Notes: generated by a model not told the origin, from the letters alone. Shown: positions 1-10,038, numbered from the stretch's first letter. The stretch is 33,296 nucleotides of DNA from Acanthamoeba castellanii str. Neff (GCF_000313135.1 NW_004457270.1:48753-82048); one strand, 5' to 3'. Made by a program: numbers and translations.

Positions 1-2381
1 GTGTTGCAAATCCTCACCAAGGATGACCTTCAGGTTCGTTCGTCACCCCATGTCTTGTAGTCTTTTACGGCCATCATCTAATGATGGCTCTGGCGCCCTA
101 CAGGAACTGGGTCTGCCTCTTTCCGTCCGATTGGCAGTGTACAATTATATGCAGCGAGTCCCGGCGACTCCGCGAAGTACGAGCGCAGATTCAAGAGCTT
201 TCTTCCTTTCTTTTTCTGTTCTGCCGACCCTAACTCTCAACTCTCAACCTTCCATTCATGCAGAAGATTCGGTGAAGGCCACGATCAGTCAAAACGACCT
301 CTCCTTTGTGAATAAGTTGGGAGTGGGCGCATTCGGCGACGTGTGGGAGGTACGGTGACCTTTTCTCTCCTCCCGCCTCATACGTTTGTTGCAGCCAAGG
401 CTGATGACTGGGTGCCCACCGATATAGGGACGACTACGAGGAACGACAACGGTCGCCATCAAGTCCGTCCGATCAACCGACAAGACTTCATTCCTGGCCG
501 AAGCGCAGATCATGTCGTACGCTTCCCTCAAACCTCGCTCAACTAAACGCTTCGCTTTGATCTTAATCACCCACACGTTCGAACTCTTGGGTTGCCTTAT
601 TGAACCTGCTCAGGAGTCTTCCGGCGACACCCGAACGTGGTTACATTTTTCGGCCTGGCGGAGGGTCCGGGCCAGCTCTTCATCATCACCGAGTTCATGG
701 CCGACGGATCTCTCGACAAGCATCTGATCCGGAACCAGTACGCAGCGCCACCGTCAGTCGCCGCCACGCATTGCACTGACCGGCTCGCTCCGCAAACGTT
801 CACAGAGGTGCGGTCAGCGTGGAGTCGCTGATACAGATGACCAAGGACCTCGCTGCGGGCATGGACCATCTCGCGGAGCACGGCATCATCCACCGCGACC
901 TGGCCGCTCGCAATCTTCTGCTCGAGATCAAGCGATCCGACGTCTACCGCGTCAAGGTGTGCGACTTTGGGCTGTCGCGACTCTCCACCGAAGAGCTCAA
1001 CCCGCAACAGATGAAGACCATTCCTGTGCGCTGGACGGGTACCGTAGCAACTTCTTCTTCTTCTTCTTTTCCTCATAGCACAGCAACTGACCTTTGATGT
1101 GATGGGGCGCAGCCGTTGAAGTGTTCATGGGCAAGCCGTACACGGGCAAATGCGACGTCTGGTCGTTCGGTGTGACGGTGTGGGAGATCTTCAGCTTTGG
1201 TGCGCTGCCCTACGCCGGCATGGCGACCCGCGAGGTGGTCGACGCCGTGCTCCAGGGCGTGCGGCTGGCCAAGCCCGACGGCTGTCCTGACGACATCTTC
1301 ACGCAGATCATTCTGCCCTGCCTCCAGGCGAACCCCGAGGACCGGCCCACCTTCCGCGAGCTCTACCACAAGCTCGAGTCGCTGTTTCCCTCGCAGCAGC
1401 GCACCTCCTCCTCGCTCACCACTTCGCCCACCACCTCCAACTTCTCGGCCACGCTCTCCCACTCAAGCAGCTGCGGCGGAAGCGGCGGAATCTCCCTCTC
1501 CAGCTCGCCAGCGGCCGCGGTTCCGACGAGCATGGCCATGCAGGTGGCCGAAGAAGTGATGGCGTCGTCGCAGTCCCTGACCGCCCTGGCGCCCTACGCC
1601 TCGTCGTCGGGCGTGACCACGCGTTCACCGCCGTCAGTGGAGTCAGCCGAACCCAGCGTTACACCTGTGGCCCCGTCCAAGACTGAGTACGTGTCGCCCC
1701 GTCTCGCGGCGCCGTCATCCCCAGAGATGGCGGCGGCCGGGAGTGGCAAGATGACCGCGTTCAGCTCCGCGGCGAATAAAAGGCAGTCCGCGCAAGCTCC
1801 TCACCTCGTCCATGCTCGACCTGCACTACTCGGCCTTCGGCTCGCTGAACCCGCGCTCCGCCGCCATCAAAACGCGCTCCTGCGACGAGGGCGCCCTGAC
1901 CAACGCCCTTGCCTTGCTCCAGCCCACCACTACCTCGACGACCGCGCCCAAGAGGGTCGCCCGCGGACCAACAGCGGAAGCGCCGCGTGCTCGGGCTACA
2001 GCAGCATCCCGGAGGGCATGCGCAGCTCGCTCCCGCTGGCCACCCGACGCAGGAAGTCGCCCACTCGCGCGACTTCGGCGGACTCGCGGCTGGGCGAGAA
2101 GGTGGAGCGAGTAGATGGGGAGGTCCAGATCGGACGGCGGCGACTGGGCGGTCAAGACTTCGGCGGCGCTGGGCCGACGGATGGGCATCGCCGACATCGA
2201 CCCCTACCAGCTGCTGCGCCTGAGCGAAAGCGTGGGCGGCTTCACTGAAGAGGAGGAGCCGGAGGCCACCCAAGACCAGCCGCCGCATCCGCAGCGGCAG
2301 CAGTCGTTCGACGGCTCCCGCTCGACGCGAAAGGAGAAGACCCTCAACCGGCTCGCCTGGGGCAAGTTTCACAAGGCCTAG
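1..2381 (+). CDS. SAM-domain protein kinase, tyrosine-kinase-like (5' partial)
   Basis: Probable signalling kinase whose 5' end lies before the window. Exons by phase: 1-33, 104-176, 264-349, 428-516, 614-737, 806-1038 and 1113 onward. The first two join into the end of a SAM domain (LTKDDLQ-ELGLPLSVRLAVYNY). The kinase domain follows: glycine loop GVGAFGDVWE, VAIK lysine, catalytic loop HRDLAARN, DFG (CDFGLSR), the activation/P+1 segment VRWTAVEVFMG and CDVWSFGVTVWE. HRDLAARN and the RWT segment are the tyrosine-kinase form; specificity is inferred. A long Ser/Thr/Pro-rich tail follows. Oddities: the 516/614 junction does not keep frame with canonical GT-AG sites, and the tail seems to switch frame near 1772, 1960 and 2140 before ending at 2381 (...NRLAWGKFHKA). 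Sequencing indels or gene decay would explain this; the catalytic motifs are intact. Confidence 0.75.
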
Positions 2382-2475
2382 CACGCGTGTACCCCCCCCC
2401 TCATCCGCAACACGACACAACACGACACACAGCATTATTTATTAAATGTAATCTATTTATTATTTATCAACTCTC

Positions 2476-3126
2476 TTATGAGTCGGCGCGTGGTCGGCTG
2501 GTTTTGCCGCCACCACCCTGCGACGACGACTTCGACCAGCCCCAGGACCACGACCCGCGGCTCTCCATGCCCTGCGCGGGGACCTCCAACGACCCGCCCC
2601 AACCCACCTTCTGCCCCTTCGCCTCGACCTTCTTCTCTTTGAAGGCGGGCACAGGGACGGAAAGGGCGTAGTTGAGGCGGAGGCGCGGGTCTTCCTGCTC
2701 TTGCTGGGCGAGTCGGGCCATCTTGAGCTGCATGTCGCCCAGCACCAGGTCGAACTCGGGCTCACCGGCATAGTTGTCGTTGTTGGCCTCCAGCTCGTCG
2801 CGCTGGGCCTCGAAGGCCTGCTCCTGTGCGCGCATGACGGCGACCACGGACTCCTTGAGCGCCTGCCGCTGCTCTCGCTTCTGCTGGCGCTGCTTCTCGG
2901 TGAGGCGGCCGGGCTTCTGCGCTTGTTGTGGCTCTGCTGCGTTGGTTGTGGTGTGCTCGCTCTCAGGGTGGTGGTGCACCACGTCTTGGTGGCGTTCGAG
3001 CAAAACCGCCTCCTCCTCCAGTTCCTGGGCCAAGCTGCAATGCTCCTTCTCCGCTACAGCTAAGCTCGTTGCAACTACCGCCAGCAACATCGACATGACC
3101 GCAACCCTGACGCCCGAGCACTTCAT
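2476..3126 (-). CDS. Small secreted coiled-coil protein, unknown function
   Basis: Single open exon of 216 aa on the minus strand. I chose the Met at 3126 because it opens a typical secretion signal (MKCSGVRVAVMSMLLAVVATS, then AVAEKEH); the frame stays open upstream, but that part is unlike protein. After the signal comes a charged Gln/Glu/Arg-rich segment (EKQRQQKREQRQALKESVVA...) that should form a coiled coil, then a Gly/Trp/Ser-rich basic tail ending SRPRADS. No catalytic motif is recognised. It converges on the kinase gene with about 95 bp between the stops. The signal peptide is seen; extracellular or vesicular location is inferred; function unknown. Confidence 0.6.
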   Translation of the reverse strand: MKCSGVRVAVMSMLLAVVATSLAVAEKEHCSLAQELEEEAVLLERHQDVVHHHPESEHTTTNAAEPQQAQKPGRLTEKQRQQKREQRQALKESVVAVMRAQEQAFEAQRDELEANNDNYAGEPEFDLVLGDMQLKMARLAQQEQEDPRLRLNYALSVPVPAFKEKKVEAKGQKVGWGGSLEVPAQGMESRGSWSWGWSKSSSQGGGGKTSRPRADS

Positions 3127-3221
3127 GTCATTAGACCACCCTGTTCTTAAGAACCCAAGAGACACCAGCACAAAGGAAAGAAGGGAAAAGAAAGGAAACG
3201 TTTTGCGCCGAGAAAGGAAGG

Positions 3222-4973
3222 TCAAGCCTGGTGGGTGGCCGCGTCGATGACGGCGTAGGATTGCTGTTCGTAGACGTAGCTCGGGAAGGCCCGATCGGCA
3301 GTGACCCGCCGTTGGCGCAACCGAATCCCCGGCTGGGGGTCGGTGGGTTCGAAGTAGAGCGAATGCACGGCGCCCACGGGCTCGTCGGCCAGGCACTCCC
3401 TTACGAAGCCCACCACGTTCATCGTCTCCGTGAGCTCCCTTGACACGTCCATCTGCGCCACATGTGTTGAATTCCTTAGCACGCGCCAGTGCACCATACA
3501 AATTCATCAAACTCTGCACAACGTTATGGTGGGGTGTCGGTGCCTTGAACCACTGCAACAGCTCCGAGGGGCTCAGCTCAACAGTGGACTCCACCACCAT
3601 CTTGTCCCTGGCCGGCTTCAGGCCGAACACCGTCGTGTGCACACCGGCGAGGTAGGCCTGGAACCACTTGTCCTTCATCTCCTTCAAATCCCTACTTCCC
3701 CCTGTCAGTGCGGTGTTGGTGCTTTGTCGGTGGTGCGACTCAGGCCGGCGTTTTACCTGGGGTGTTCGAAGCGCTGGTCAATCATGGAGGTCAGCTCGAC
3801 GAACTCGGGCGCCTTAGGCCAGGCCGAGCGCTGAAAGACCAGCTCACTGCCTGCCAACTTGAGGGGCCGAGCCGCGAGCGACAGCTGGGCCAGCTGCAAC
3901 TCGAGGAGCTCGTCAGACTCCTGCGGGGCCATGGCAGCGTCGATCTCGCATCGCATGAGGAATCGGATGCCGGCCGTTTCGAATTCCAGTACCGCGCGGT
4001 AGGAGTCCGAGCTGGCGCTGGCACGACCATCATCACCGGCGCAGCACAGGTCCTCGAATCGGTACCCGCTGCGCTTGCGCTGCAGCAGCTCGGATTGGCC
4101 CTCCTCCGAGAGGTCGAAGCGCAGCATGGCAATGGTGTCGGGCGCCACCTTCTCCAGGTCGATCCTCCATCGGCTCCTGTCCCCACAGGCCCACCTGAAG
4201 ATCTTGCGCAGGTTGTTGCGGTCCGTCACCACCTGGCACGCCGACAGCTGAACGCACCGATGGATGTGAGTTGTGCCGTGTGTGCCGTGTGTGCCGTGTG
4301 CCGTGTGCGTGAGGAGACGCACCGAGAACGTCGGGTCGAGAGCGCAACAGGCCACCACGATGGGCTCCATGGCGGTGGCCATGCCTCGGGCCGTCTCCCA
4401 CGATAAGGGGTCGTGAGCGCCGCCGTCATCGGCGGCCAGGCTCAGTGGAGTCTCCGGTTTGGAAAAGGTGCTCTGCAACAAACAAACAAAACATCAGCAC
4501 CCGCCGGGGGCATGTGTGCGTGCGCGTGAACTGTTACCAGATGGCCAGGGATGGCGTAGGGTTCATCGGGATCGGCCATGTTCCAGCTGTACGACGCCAC
4601 CACCTTGGGCGAATGGCTGCTGGTGGGCAGCGAGACCGCACCACGAACAGGCTCGTAGACCGGTCCTGGGGTCGTACCCTACATTCAGTACATAGAGTCA
4701 GTTGCCTTGTGTGTGGCATGTGTGGGTGGTGGTACGTACCTCCTCGGCGTGGGCTTGGGCTTTGGCCAGGTCTTCCCGCTGGAGCCGTCTGACGACCTGC
4801 TCGAACTGGGCTTTGCCGGCAGAGACGACCTGAGGTCGGCGGCCGGTGAAGGTGGCCACCCCCGTGTCCTGCACCATGTCGACGTAGCACCCGGGCACCC
4901 GGAACTCACGCACCGCACTCAGCAGGGCAAAGTAGAGGTGGGGAGGAAACGTGGCTGTCGCTGTCGTGTTCAT
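3222..4973 (-). CDS. DXO/RAI1-like protein (decapping/NAD-cap nuclease fold), 464 aa
   Basis: Minus-strand exons 4973-4740, 4678-4538, 4472-4323, 4247-3757, 3691-3544 and 3452-3222; phases close to 464 aa. DXO/RAI1 proteins remove incomplete or non-canonical RNA 5' caps. Family-like features in order: VASYNW...AIPGHL (resembling the SYNW...PG segment of fungal DXO-like proteins), VVTDRNNLRKIF, motif GYRFE (about 4050), EXD as RCEIDAAM (about 3940), then ELLELQLAQL where an E-hydrophobic-K motif is expected, and DKWFQAYLAGV near the C-terminus, matching the (W)xQ(S/A)(F/Y)LxGV helix. Lys of the ExK motif appears replaced by Gln, so activity is uncertain. The last intron (3543-3453) needs a GC donor. 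Met 5012 is an alternative start, but it adds only a low-complexity CAA/ACA-rich stretch. Family assignment is from motif memory, not a search. Confidence 0.6.
3453..3543 (-). other. GC-AG intron in the DXO-like gene
   Basis: Between LLQWFK and MDVSRELTE the only phase-0 junction is AAG|GCACCG ... GCGCAG|ATG on the minus strand, giving a 91-nt intron. Reading through it keeps the frame open for a while, but then leaves the family-like C-terminal frame. Confidence 0.45.
4265..4309. repeat. GTGTGCC-type short tandem repeat in an intron
   Basis: Repeated gtgtgccgtgt units lie inside the 4248-4322 intron of the DXO-like gene. It is one of many CA/GT-rich repeats confined to introns in this window. 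Confidence 0.6.
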
Positions 4974-5111
4974 TGTGTTGTTGTGTTGTGTTGTGTTGTG
5001 TTGGCGTATCATCGGCTGTAGGCTTCACGGTTAGTGCCAATGTTGTCCTGGACAAGTCGACACAAAAGTAGTTTGTGACCCACTAGGTTGGCCAATCGCT
5101 GTTGGCTTGCT

Positions 5112-8100
5112 TTAGTGCATCTCGTCGACATCGAACAGCTCCTCTTCTTCTTCGTCCATGCCGGCGCCACCGTCACCTTCACCTCCTTCTTCTTCCTTCT
5201 CTTCGTCGTCGTCCTGTACCTTTTGCTTGCCCTTCCGGCTCTTCTTCTTCTTCAGGTCCTTGATGGCCTTCTTGGTCTCGAGGAACTTGACCAGGTCGTC
5301 CGGCGTGAACAGGCCCAGCCGGCTTGTGACGCTCTCCACCGTGTCCACCACCGGCCCGCCACCGTTCAGGTCATCGTCCAGGCCATCGTCGTCGCCACCG
5401 TCGTCGTCCTCCTGCTCCTCTTCGCCCTCGCCCAGCATGGCCATGCCCATCGTCTCCTTGCCCTTCCGCCGCATCTTGCGGACCAGCTTGAGGTACTTCT
5501 TGCGGTCCTTCTGCGTCTGCGGGTTGATCTTGTCCTCGTCCTCGAACAGCTTGCGCTGCTGGATGAGCGTCGCGTTGTTGCCGTTGGCGTCGTAGGCCTG
5601 CTCCTCCTCGAGCATGCCGTCGCCCGCGGCAGCAGGGCGGCGGCCAACGCGTGCTCGTCGCCGCGCACGAGGTATCGCGTTTGCTGGGCGGTCGACTTGT
5701 CGTCGTCGTCGTCATCGTCGTCCTGACCCATGTCCTCCATCTCGGTGCCCAGGTGCCGCATGAGATTAGTGTCGACAGTCGACGAAAAGACGCTGGTGCC
5801 CATCGACATGAAGCGCCCGCTGTCCGTGTCCGCCAGACCAGAGAGCACTGCAGACACGAGAAACATCGTTAATGTGTGTCGTGCGTGTCGTGCGTGTCGT
5901 GCGTGTCGTGCGTGTCGTGCGTGTCGTGCGTGTCGTGCGTGTCGTGCGTGTCGTGCGTGTCGTGCGTGTCGTGCGTGTCGTGCGTGTCGTGCGTGTCGTG
6001 CGTGTCGTGCGTGTCGTGCGTGTCGTGTTTACCTGAAGAATCCTCGTTGACGAAGATATTGTCGAGCTTGATCTCCTCCGAGAACTGAGAGACGACCTGC
6101 GCCGACACGTGGATGCCCTTCCTCTCCTTCGGGGGCTCCGTGTAGAACGCGATCTTGCCCGAATTCCAGTCCTGCAGCACCGTGCGCGCCGCGGCCTCGT
6201 ACTCGGGCACGCCACCCTGCATGCCACCCGGCGACATCACTCAGCAAGTGACTCCCACGCAGCCAAACAACGCCACCACGGCGTCGTGGGTGGTGGGTGG
6301 TGGGTGGTGGGTGGGTGGTGGTGGTCGTGACAGCAGGGTAGTAGTACCTTGCCGAGCTTGCCGCGCTTGTGGGCGATGTGGCACAGGAACTCCCGCGTGT
6401 CGTGGTAGATCGGGATCTTGTACAGCTCCATCAGCTTCTCCCTCCGGCATCGACTGAGGATCAGGTCGACTGGCGTAACCACGAAAGCGTAAGATGAAGA
6501 AAAGAAGAAGAAATACGACGAGAAATGAAAGTGTGAGAGTGGGGTACCGGGCTTGACGGTGTCGGTGATCTGCTCGACCTTGATGCAGTTGCGGAGCACG
6601 AGGTCGGACTCAGACGAGCTCTCGGAGAAGACGATACCGGGGCAATCCAGCAGCTTGACGTGCTTGTCGATGTGCACCTCCTGCATGGCGCGCGTGTAGC
6701 CGGGGGTGGCGCCCACGCCCACGGCGCGCTCTCGCTTCAAGCTGTTGATCAAACTGCTCTTGCCGACGTTCGGGTAGCCTATGGTACAATCATTCACCGC
6801 CATATAAATATATATTTATATACAAACAAATATATAAACATGTAAATAAATAAATACTTATACAACTGTCAATATTGTGAGAAATTGAGAAATTGAAAGT
6901 GCTGCACGTACCGATGATGCCGACGGTGATGGAGGTCTTCATGTTGAGCGAGCGCGAGTAGTTCTTGAGGAGCTGGATGAGCGCGTCGGCTCCGAGACAC
7001 TCGCTGGTCTCCATGTTGGAGGTGGAGGACGCGGACTGGAGGGACACGGTCGACTGGGCGATCTTGCCCTTCTTCTGGGTCGAGCACTTGAAGGCCAGCG
7101 TGGGGAAGTCGTTTCGCAGGTACTTGAGCCACTTCTCCACATTCTCCTTCGGCACCAGATCTAGGACATAACCACACACACGACACACGCGACACACGCG
7201 ACACGACACGCGACACACGGTGACACTCAAGTGAGAATGCCAGTGATTGATTGGCCTATGGAGTACAATGATGTGCGCGTACCGATCTTGTTGAGGATGA
7301 GAATGATCTTCTTGTTGGGGTCCTGGGTGATGATCATCTGCTCCACGTCGAGACACCGGCAGCCCAACGGATCTCGGGCGTCGAGCACCTCCAAGATGAC
7401 GTCGGCGGCCTTGACCACCTTCTTGAACTCCCTGAAGAAGGCCTTCTTGGAGCCTGCGAGGCACCGACCACGAACGTAACGTTCAGCCCAGCGGACCAGT
7501 CACCACCCACTACACGGGCATGCGCGTGAGGAGGCCTTCGTACTGTCGGTCATGGTCTGGAGGGACTCCACGCCCCTGCCCTCCTCCTTCTGGAAGAACG
7601 ATCGCTCGCGGTCCATGGCGTTCTTGACCAGTTCGTGCATCGACATCTGCTTGCGCTGCTCCTCCAGCACACGCTCCCTATCCTTCTTCTGAGATATCAT
7701 CACACATTGCGCAACGCACACGCACACGCACACGCACACGCACACGCACCTCTATGTTAGTGGTGGCTTGGCGGGGCTGTAAGGGGATACGAGTGGGTAC
7801 CTGGCGATCGCGCTGGCGTTCGCTCTTTTCGGCGATGCGCTCGAGGCGCGCGGTGAAGGTCTGCTTGAAGCGATCCAAGTTGGGCAGGCCCGGATCCTTC
7901 TTCAGCTCTGCGTAGATTGAAAATAAAATAAATAAATTTACTCGTGATAACAAAATAATTAATATAACAACATTATAATTAAATACAATTAAAAAGGGCA
8001 GAAGGGTGGCCTCCACCCAGCGGGTGTGAGGGTAACAATAAAATGAAAAGGAACTTTCATGGTGCGCACCCTTTCGCTTGGTGGGATCCTTCTTGCCCTC

Positions 8101-8325
8101 CTTGCTCTGCACCTTCTGCTTCTCCTTGGTCGCCTTGTAGTTCTTGTTCTTGCTGCGCAGCTGCTCCCGCTTGCTCACATGTTGTTCTGTATTACGTGCA
8201 CGAAAACCATCACAAACGGACATGTCAAATCTCGCATTTCCAATTTTGATGTTTTTGGCGATTGCAAATTGCTGTAAATTGCAATCAACAAAACGTTCGG
8301 AGGAACACGTACTGTTGCGTCCCAT
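5112..8325 (-). CDS. Nucleostemin/GNL3-type nucleolar GTPase
   Basis: Circularly permuted YlqF/YawG-family GTPase; relatives act in the nucleolus in large ribosomal subunit assembly. Minus-strand exons: 8325-8313, 8186-8070, 7907-7801, 7688-7544, 7453-7283, 7160-6912, 6778-6548, 6469-6348, 6216-6033 and 5847-5112. All GT-AG phases close up to the last exon. It has a lysine-rich N-terminus ([19 protein letters not shown]), a basic coiled coil, [15 protein letters not shown], then G4 NKID, G1 GYPNVGKSS, the ATPGYTR segment and G3 DCPG, in the permuted order G4-G1-G3. Next are [36 protein letters not shown] and an acidic C-terminus with runs of Asp and Glu. Near 5617 the frame must shift by one base to reach the evident C-terminal frame ([11 protein letters not shown] ... 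DVDEMH, stop 5112). No splice pair explains this, so an indel is likely. Confidence 0.85.
5876..6029. repeat. 9-bp minisatellite (gtgtcgtgc), about 17 copies
   Basis: Near-perfect head-to-tail copies of gtgtcgtgc occupy almost all of the intron between exons 9 and 10 of the GNL3-type gene. The coding strand reads (gcacgacac)n. The period is a multiple of three, so it creates long spurious Cys-Arg-Ala or His-Asp-Thr repeat ORFs in several frames. Confidence 0.95.
6282..6332. repeat. GGTGGTGGGT-rich tract in intron
   Basis: Repeated ggtggtgggt units lie in the intron between exons 8 and 9 of the GNL3-type gene. The plus strand is G-rich and could form a G-quadruplex; that is inference only. 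Confidence 0.6.
7172..7221. repeat. CACACGACACACGCG-type intron repeat
   Basis: Imperfect cacacgacacacgcgacacg units in the GNL3-type gene's intron between exons 5 and 6. The coding strand is GT-rich here, the opposite polarity to the repeat at 5876. Confidence 0.6.
7709..7749. repeat. CACACG hexamer repeat in intron
   Basis: Tandem gcacac/cacacg units just upstream (on the minus strand) of exon 4 of the GNL3-type gene, between exon 3's donor and exon 4's acceptor. Confidence 0.6.
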
Positions 8326-8608
8326 CTTGATTCTTGCCCAGCACTAGGACACGATTCCTCTCCGGATGCACACGATCGGCCGAATCTCTCGCGTTGAACG
8401 AAACAGCAACACCGGAAATAACAGAGAACAAGGAAAGCCAGCAGAAAACAAGGAAATGTTTCCAAGAAAATATTTGGGAAATTGCTACATTGCAAGGCTG
8501 CCCGAGTATGTACAGCGCAGCTCTTCCAAGCTTCTTGTTCTTCTTCTTCATGGCGACGGTTGTCACCTATCTACAGTCGTGAACTCCACTCACGCCTTGC
8601 TCGACGCG
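8326..8608. other. Intergenic spacer between GNL3-type and RING genes
   Basis: This 283-bp stretch should hold the promoter of the GNL3-type gene and the 3' end of the RING gene; both are on the minus strand. A short minus-strand run at 8550-8512 would encode MKKKNKKLGRAAL followed by a GT, but its phase does not join any nearby acceptor. I see no confident element. Confidence 0.4.
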
Positions 8609-9526
8609 TCACACGAAGAGAATGCGATGCGGGTTGGCGGCGCTGCGGCGCCTGAGCACGAACTCATCCGCCTCATCCGCCAGCGCCGCGGCGCCAGGCG
8701 ACGTCGGCTTGGGCGCCGTGGGCAGGCTGGGCGGTACCATGGCCAACACGGCGTCGTCGCAGACGTAGGCCGGCGGGTGGAAGTTGTGGCGCTTGCGGAT
8801 GCTGGAGCGGCACACAGGGCACGACGGCAGCGCATCGACGCACTCGCGGCAGTAGCAGTGGCCGCAGGGCACCAGGAGCACGTTGAGGCCGCGCTCCTCG
8901 CAGATGATGCACAGGCCCTGCTCGACCTTGACGCGCTTCCGCTTGAGCCGCTCGTGCGCGTGCCGCGTGTGCTTGAGCTCCCGCCGCAGCCTGGCGATCT
9001 CCTCGGCCTGCACCGCCACCACGGCCTCGAGCGTGGCCGCTCCGCCGACGTCGCACCACGCGCCGTCGTCTCGGTCAGGGGATTCCTGCGACACTACTTC
9101 AACTTCATCGCCATCGACGCCGTGGTCGTCGCACTCCTCGGCGGTGGAGAGCGTCTTCAAGCGCTTGGCGAGGTGCTTGCTGGCCTTGCTGCTCATCAGC
9201 TTGGGCTTCTTGCTCTTCTTCCTGGTGCCCAGGCCAGATCTCTCTTCTTCGCGCTTGAGGCGATTGACCGAGGAGACCAGCAAGAAGGCGCCCTGCTTTC
9301 GCTTGGCAGCTCGGCGCAGGGAGAGGTGCGCTACGCACTGCTCACCATGCCCGGCACCACCTCCCAGAGGACAGCACGAACCGCACAGTCGCTTGGCGCA
9401 CGCCTTCGAACCGAAGCGCCTGCTGCACCTCTTGCACAGCTGATGGCCGCTGCTGGACTTGCCCATCTTCTTCTGCTTCTTGCTCGTATCCTTGCTCAGC
9501 GCCTTCTTGCTGCTTGTTCGTGCCAT
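8609..9526 (-). CDS. RING-finger protein, probable E3 ubiquitin ligase, intronless
   Basis: Single-exon 305-aa protein. The C-terminal third has a C3HC4 RING of the IAP-like type: CIICEERGLNVLLVPCGHCY, CRECVDALPSCPVCRSSI. RINGs of this type usually recruit E2 enzymes, so ligase activity is inferred. The N-terminus is a lysine-rich tract (MARTSSKKALSKDTSKKQKK), then a second cysteine cluster (CKRCSRRFGSKACAKRLCGSCC ...), which may bind zinc. A basic GTRKKSKKPK stretch could be a nuclear signal. A coiled coil (VQAEEIARLRRELKHTRHAHERLK) directly precedes the RING. Start is the first Met of the frame at 9526. It is one of the few intronless genes here. Confidence 0.8.
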   Translation of the reverse strand: MARTSSKKALSKDTSKKQKKMGKSSSGHQLCKRCSRRFGSKACAKRLCGSCCPLGGGAGHGEQCVAHLSLRRAAKRKQGAFLLVSSVNRLKREEERSGLGTRKKSKKPKLMSSKASKHLAKRLKTLSTAEECDDHGVDGDEVEVVSQESPDRDDGAWCDVGGAATLEAVVAVQAEEIARLRRELKHTRHAHERLKRKRVKVEQGLCIICEERGLNVLLVPCGHCYCRECVDALPSCPVCRSSIRKRHNFHPPAYVCDDAVLAMVPPSLPTAPKPTSPGAAALADEADEFVLRRRSAANPHRILFV

Positions 9527-10038
9527 CTTCGAGAACGCAAGGGAGGGTTGGCTTCTTCTTATGCTTCTTGCCTTGGTGATGTAATAAAAGATGTGGATGG
9601 GGGGGGGGCTTTTGCGGGTTGGATCCTAAAACAATAAAGATTGTTGAGCTGTGTGCAGTACCGTTTCAAACCTTTGAGTAGAAGTTACAGCACCGTGTGG
9701 GCGGCCTGGTGGTTGTTGGTGAAGTGGTTGGTGGTTGTTCTACTTGTGTGCTGCTACAAGAAGACGAAAATGAGGACCACCCCACAACGGCAGGCGGAAG
9801 AAATTTGCAGGACACGGAAACGGAAGCAGCGTGGCGAGATTTCTGTCTGGCCACGTCAGCAACCAACGGTCACATGCGGAAGGGACCCGAGGCCGACGAC
9901 TGCGACCTGGTCTCTATGGTCTAGCCATTCATTGGTAGCCGCTAGATATGAAGTTGAATATTTATTTATAATATTAACAAGAAGGACCGCGATAGCGCCT
10001 AAAGAAGACAAACAACATGATGGACGGCAGAGAGGAGG
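9527..10038. other. Non-coding spacer between RING and PLAC8 genes
   Basis: Both flanking genes are on the minus strand, so this holds the PLAC8 gene's 3' UTR and the RING gene's promoter. ORFs here lack recognisable motifs or supported splice sites. Nothing else is evident beyond a G-run near 9600 and an A/T-rich patch at 9955-9980. Confidence 0.45.
9961..9966 (-). terminator. Candidate poly(A) signal of the PLAC8 gene
   Basis: tttatt on the plus strand reads AATAAA on the minus strand, about 73 nt past the PLAC8 stop. Motif only. Confidence 0.35.

Noticed and set aside
1761..2435. Minus-strand ORF of 224 aa under the kinase tail
   Set aside because: Antisense shadow of GC-rich coding DNA, with no domain. 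The plus strand continues the kinase gene.
3708..4406. Plus-strand ORF of 232 aa antisense to the DXO-like gene
   Set aside because: Crosses exon-intron borders of the minus-strand gene, whose frames carry family motifs. This one has none.
5876..6029. Possible CRISPR-like array
   Set aside because: Pure 9-bp tandem copies without spacers, inside a spliceosomal intron of a nuclear gene.
5730..6050. ORFs made of Cys-Arg-Ala, Val-Ser-Cys or His-Asp-Thr repeats
   Set aside because: They are translations of the 9-bp intronic minisatellite in several frames of both strands. The flanking exons of the GNL3-type gene splice around it in phase.
8512..8550. Lysine-rich mini exon MKKKNKKLGRAAL upstream of the GNL3-type gene
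   Set aside because: It looks like a nucleolar-type N-terminus and is followed by a GT, but its phase does not match the next acceptor, and the Met at 8325 already gives an in-phase start.
8366..9637. Long plus-strand ORF of 423 aa antisense to the RING gene
   Set aside because: A mirror ORF caused by GC-rich codon use. The minus-strand frame has a clear RING and a good start; this one has low-complexity Ala/Leu/Arg content and no motif.
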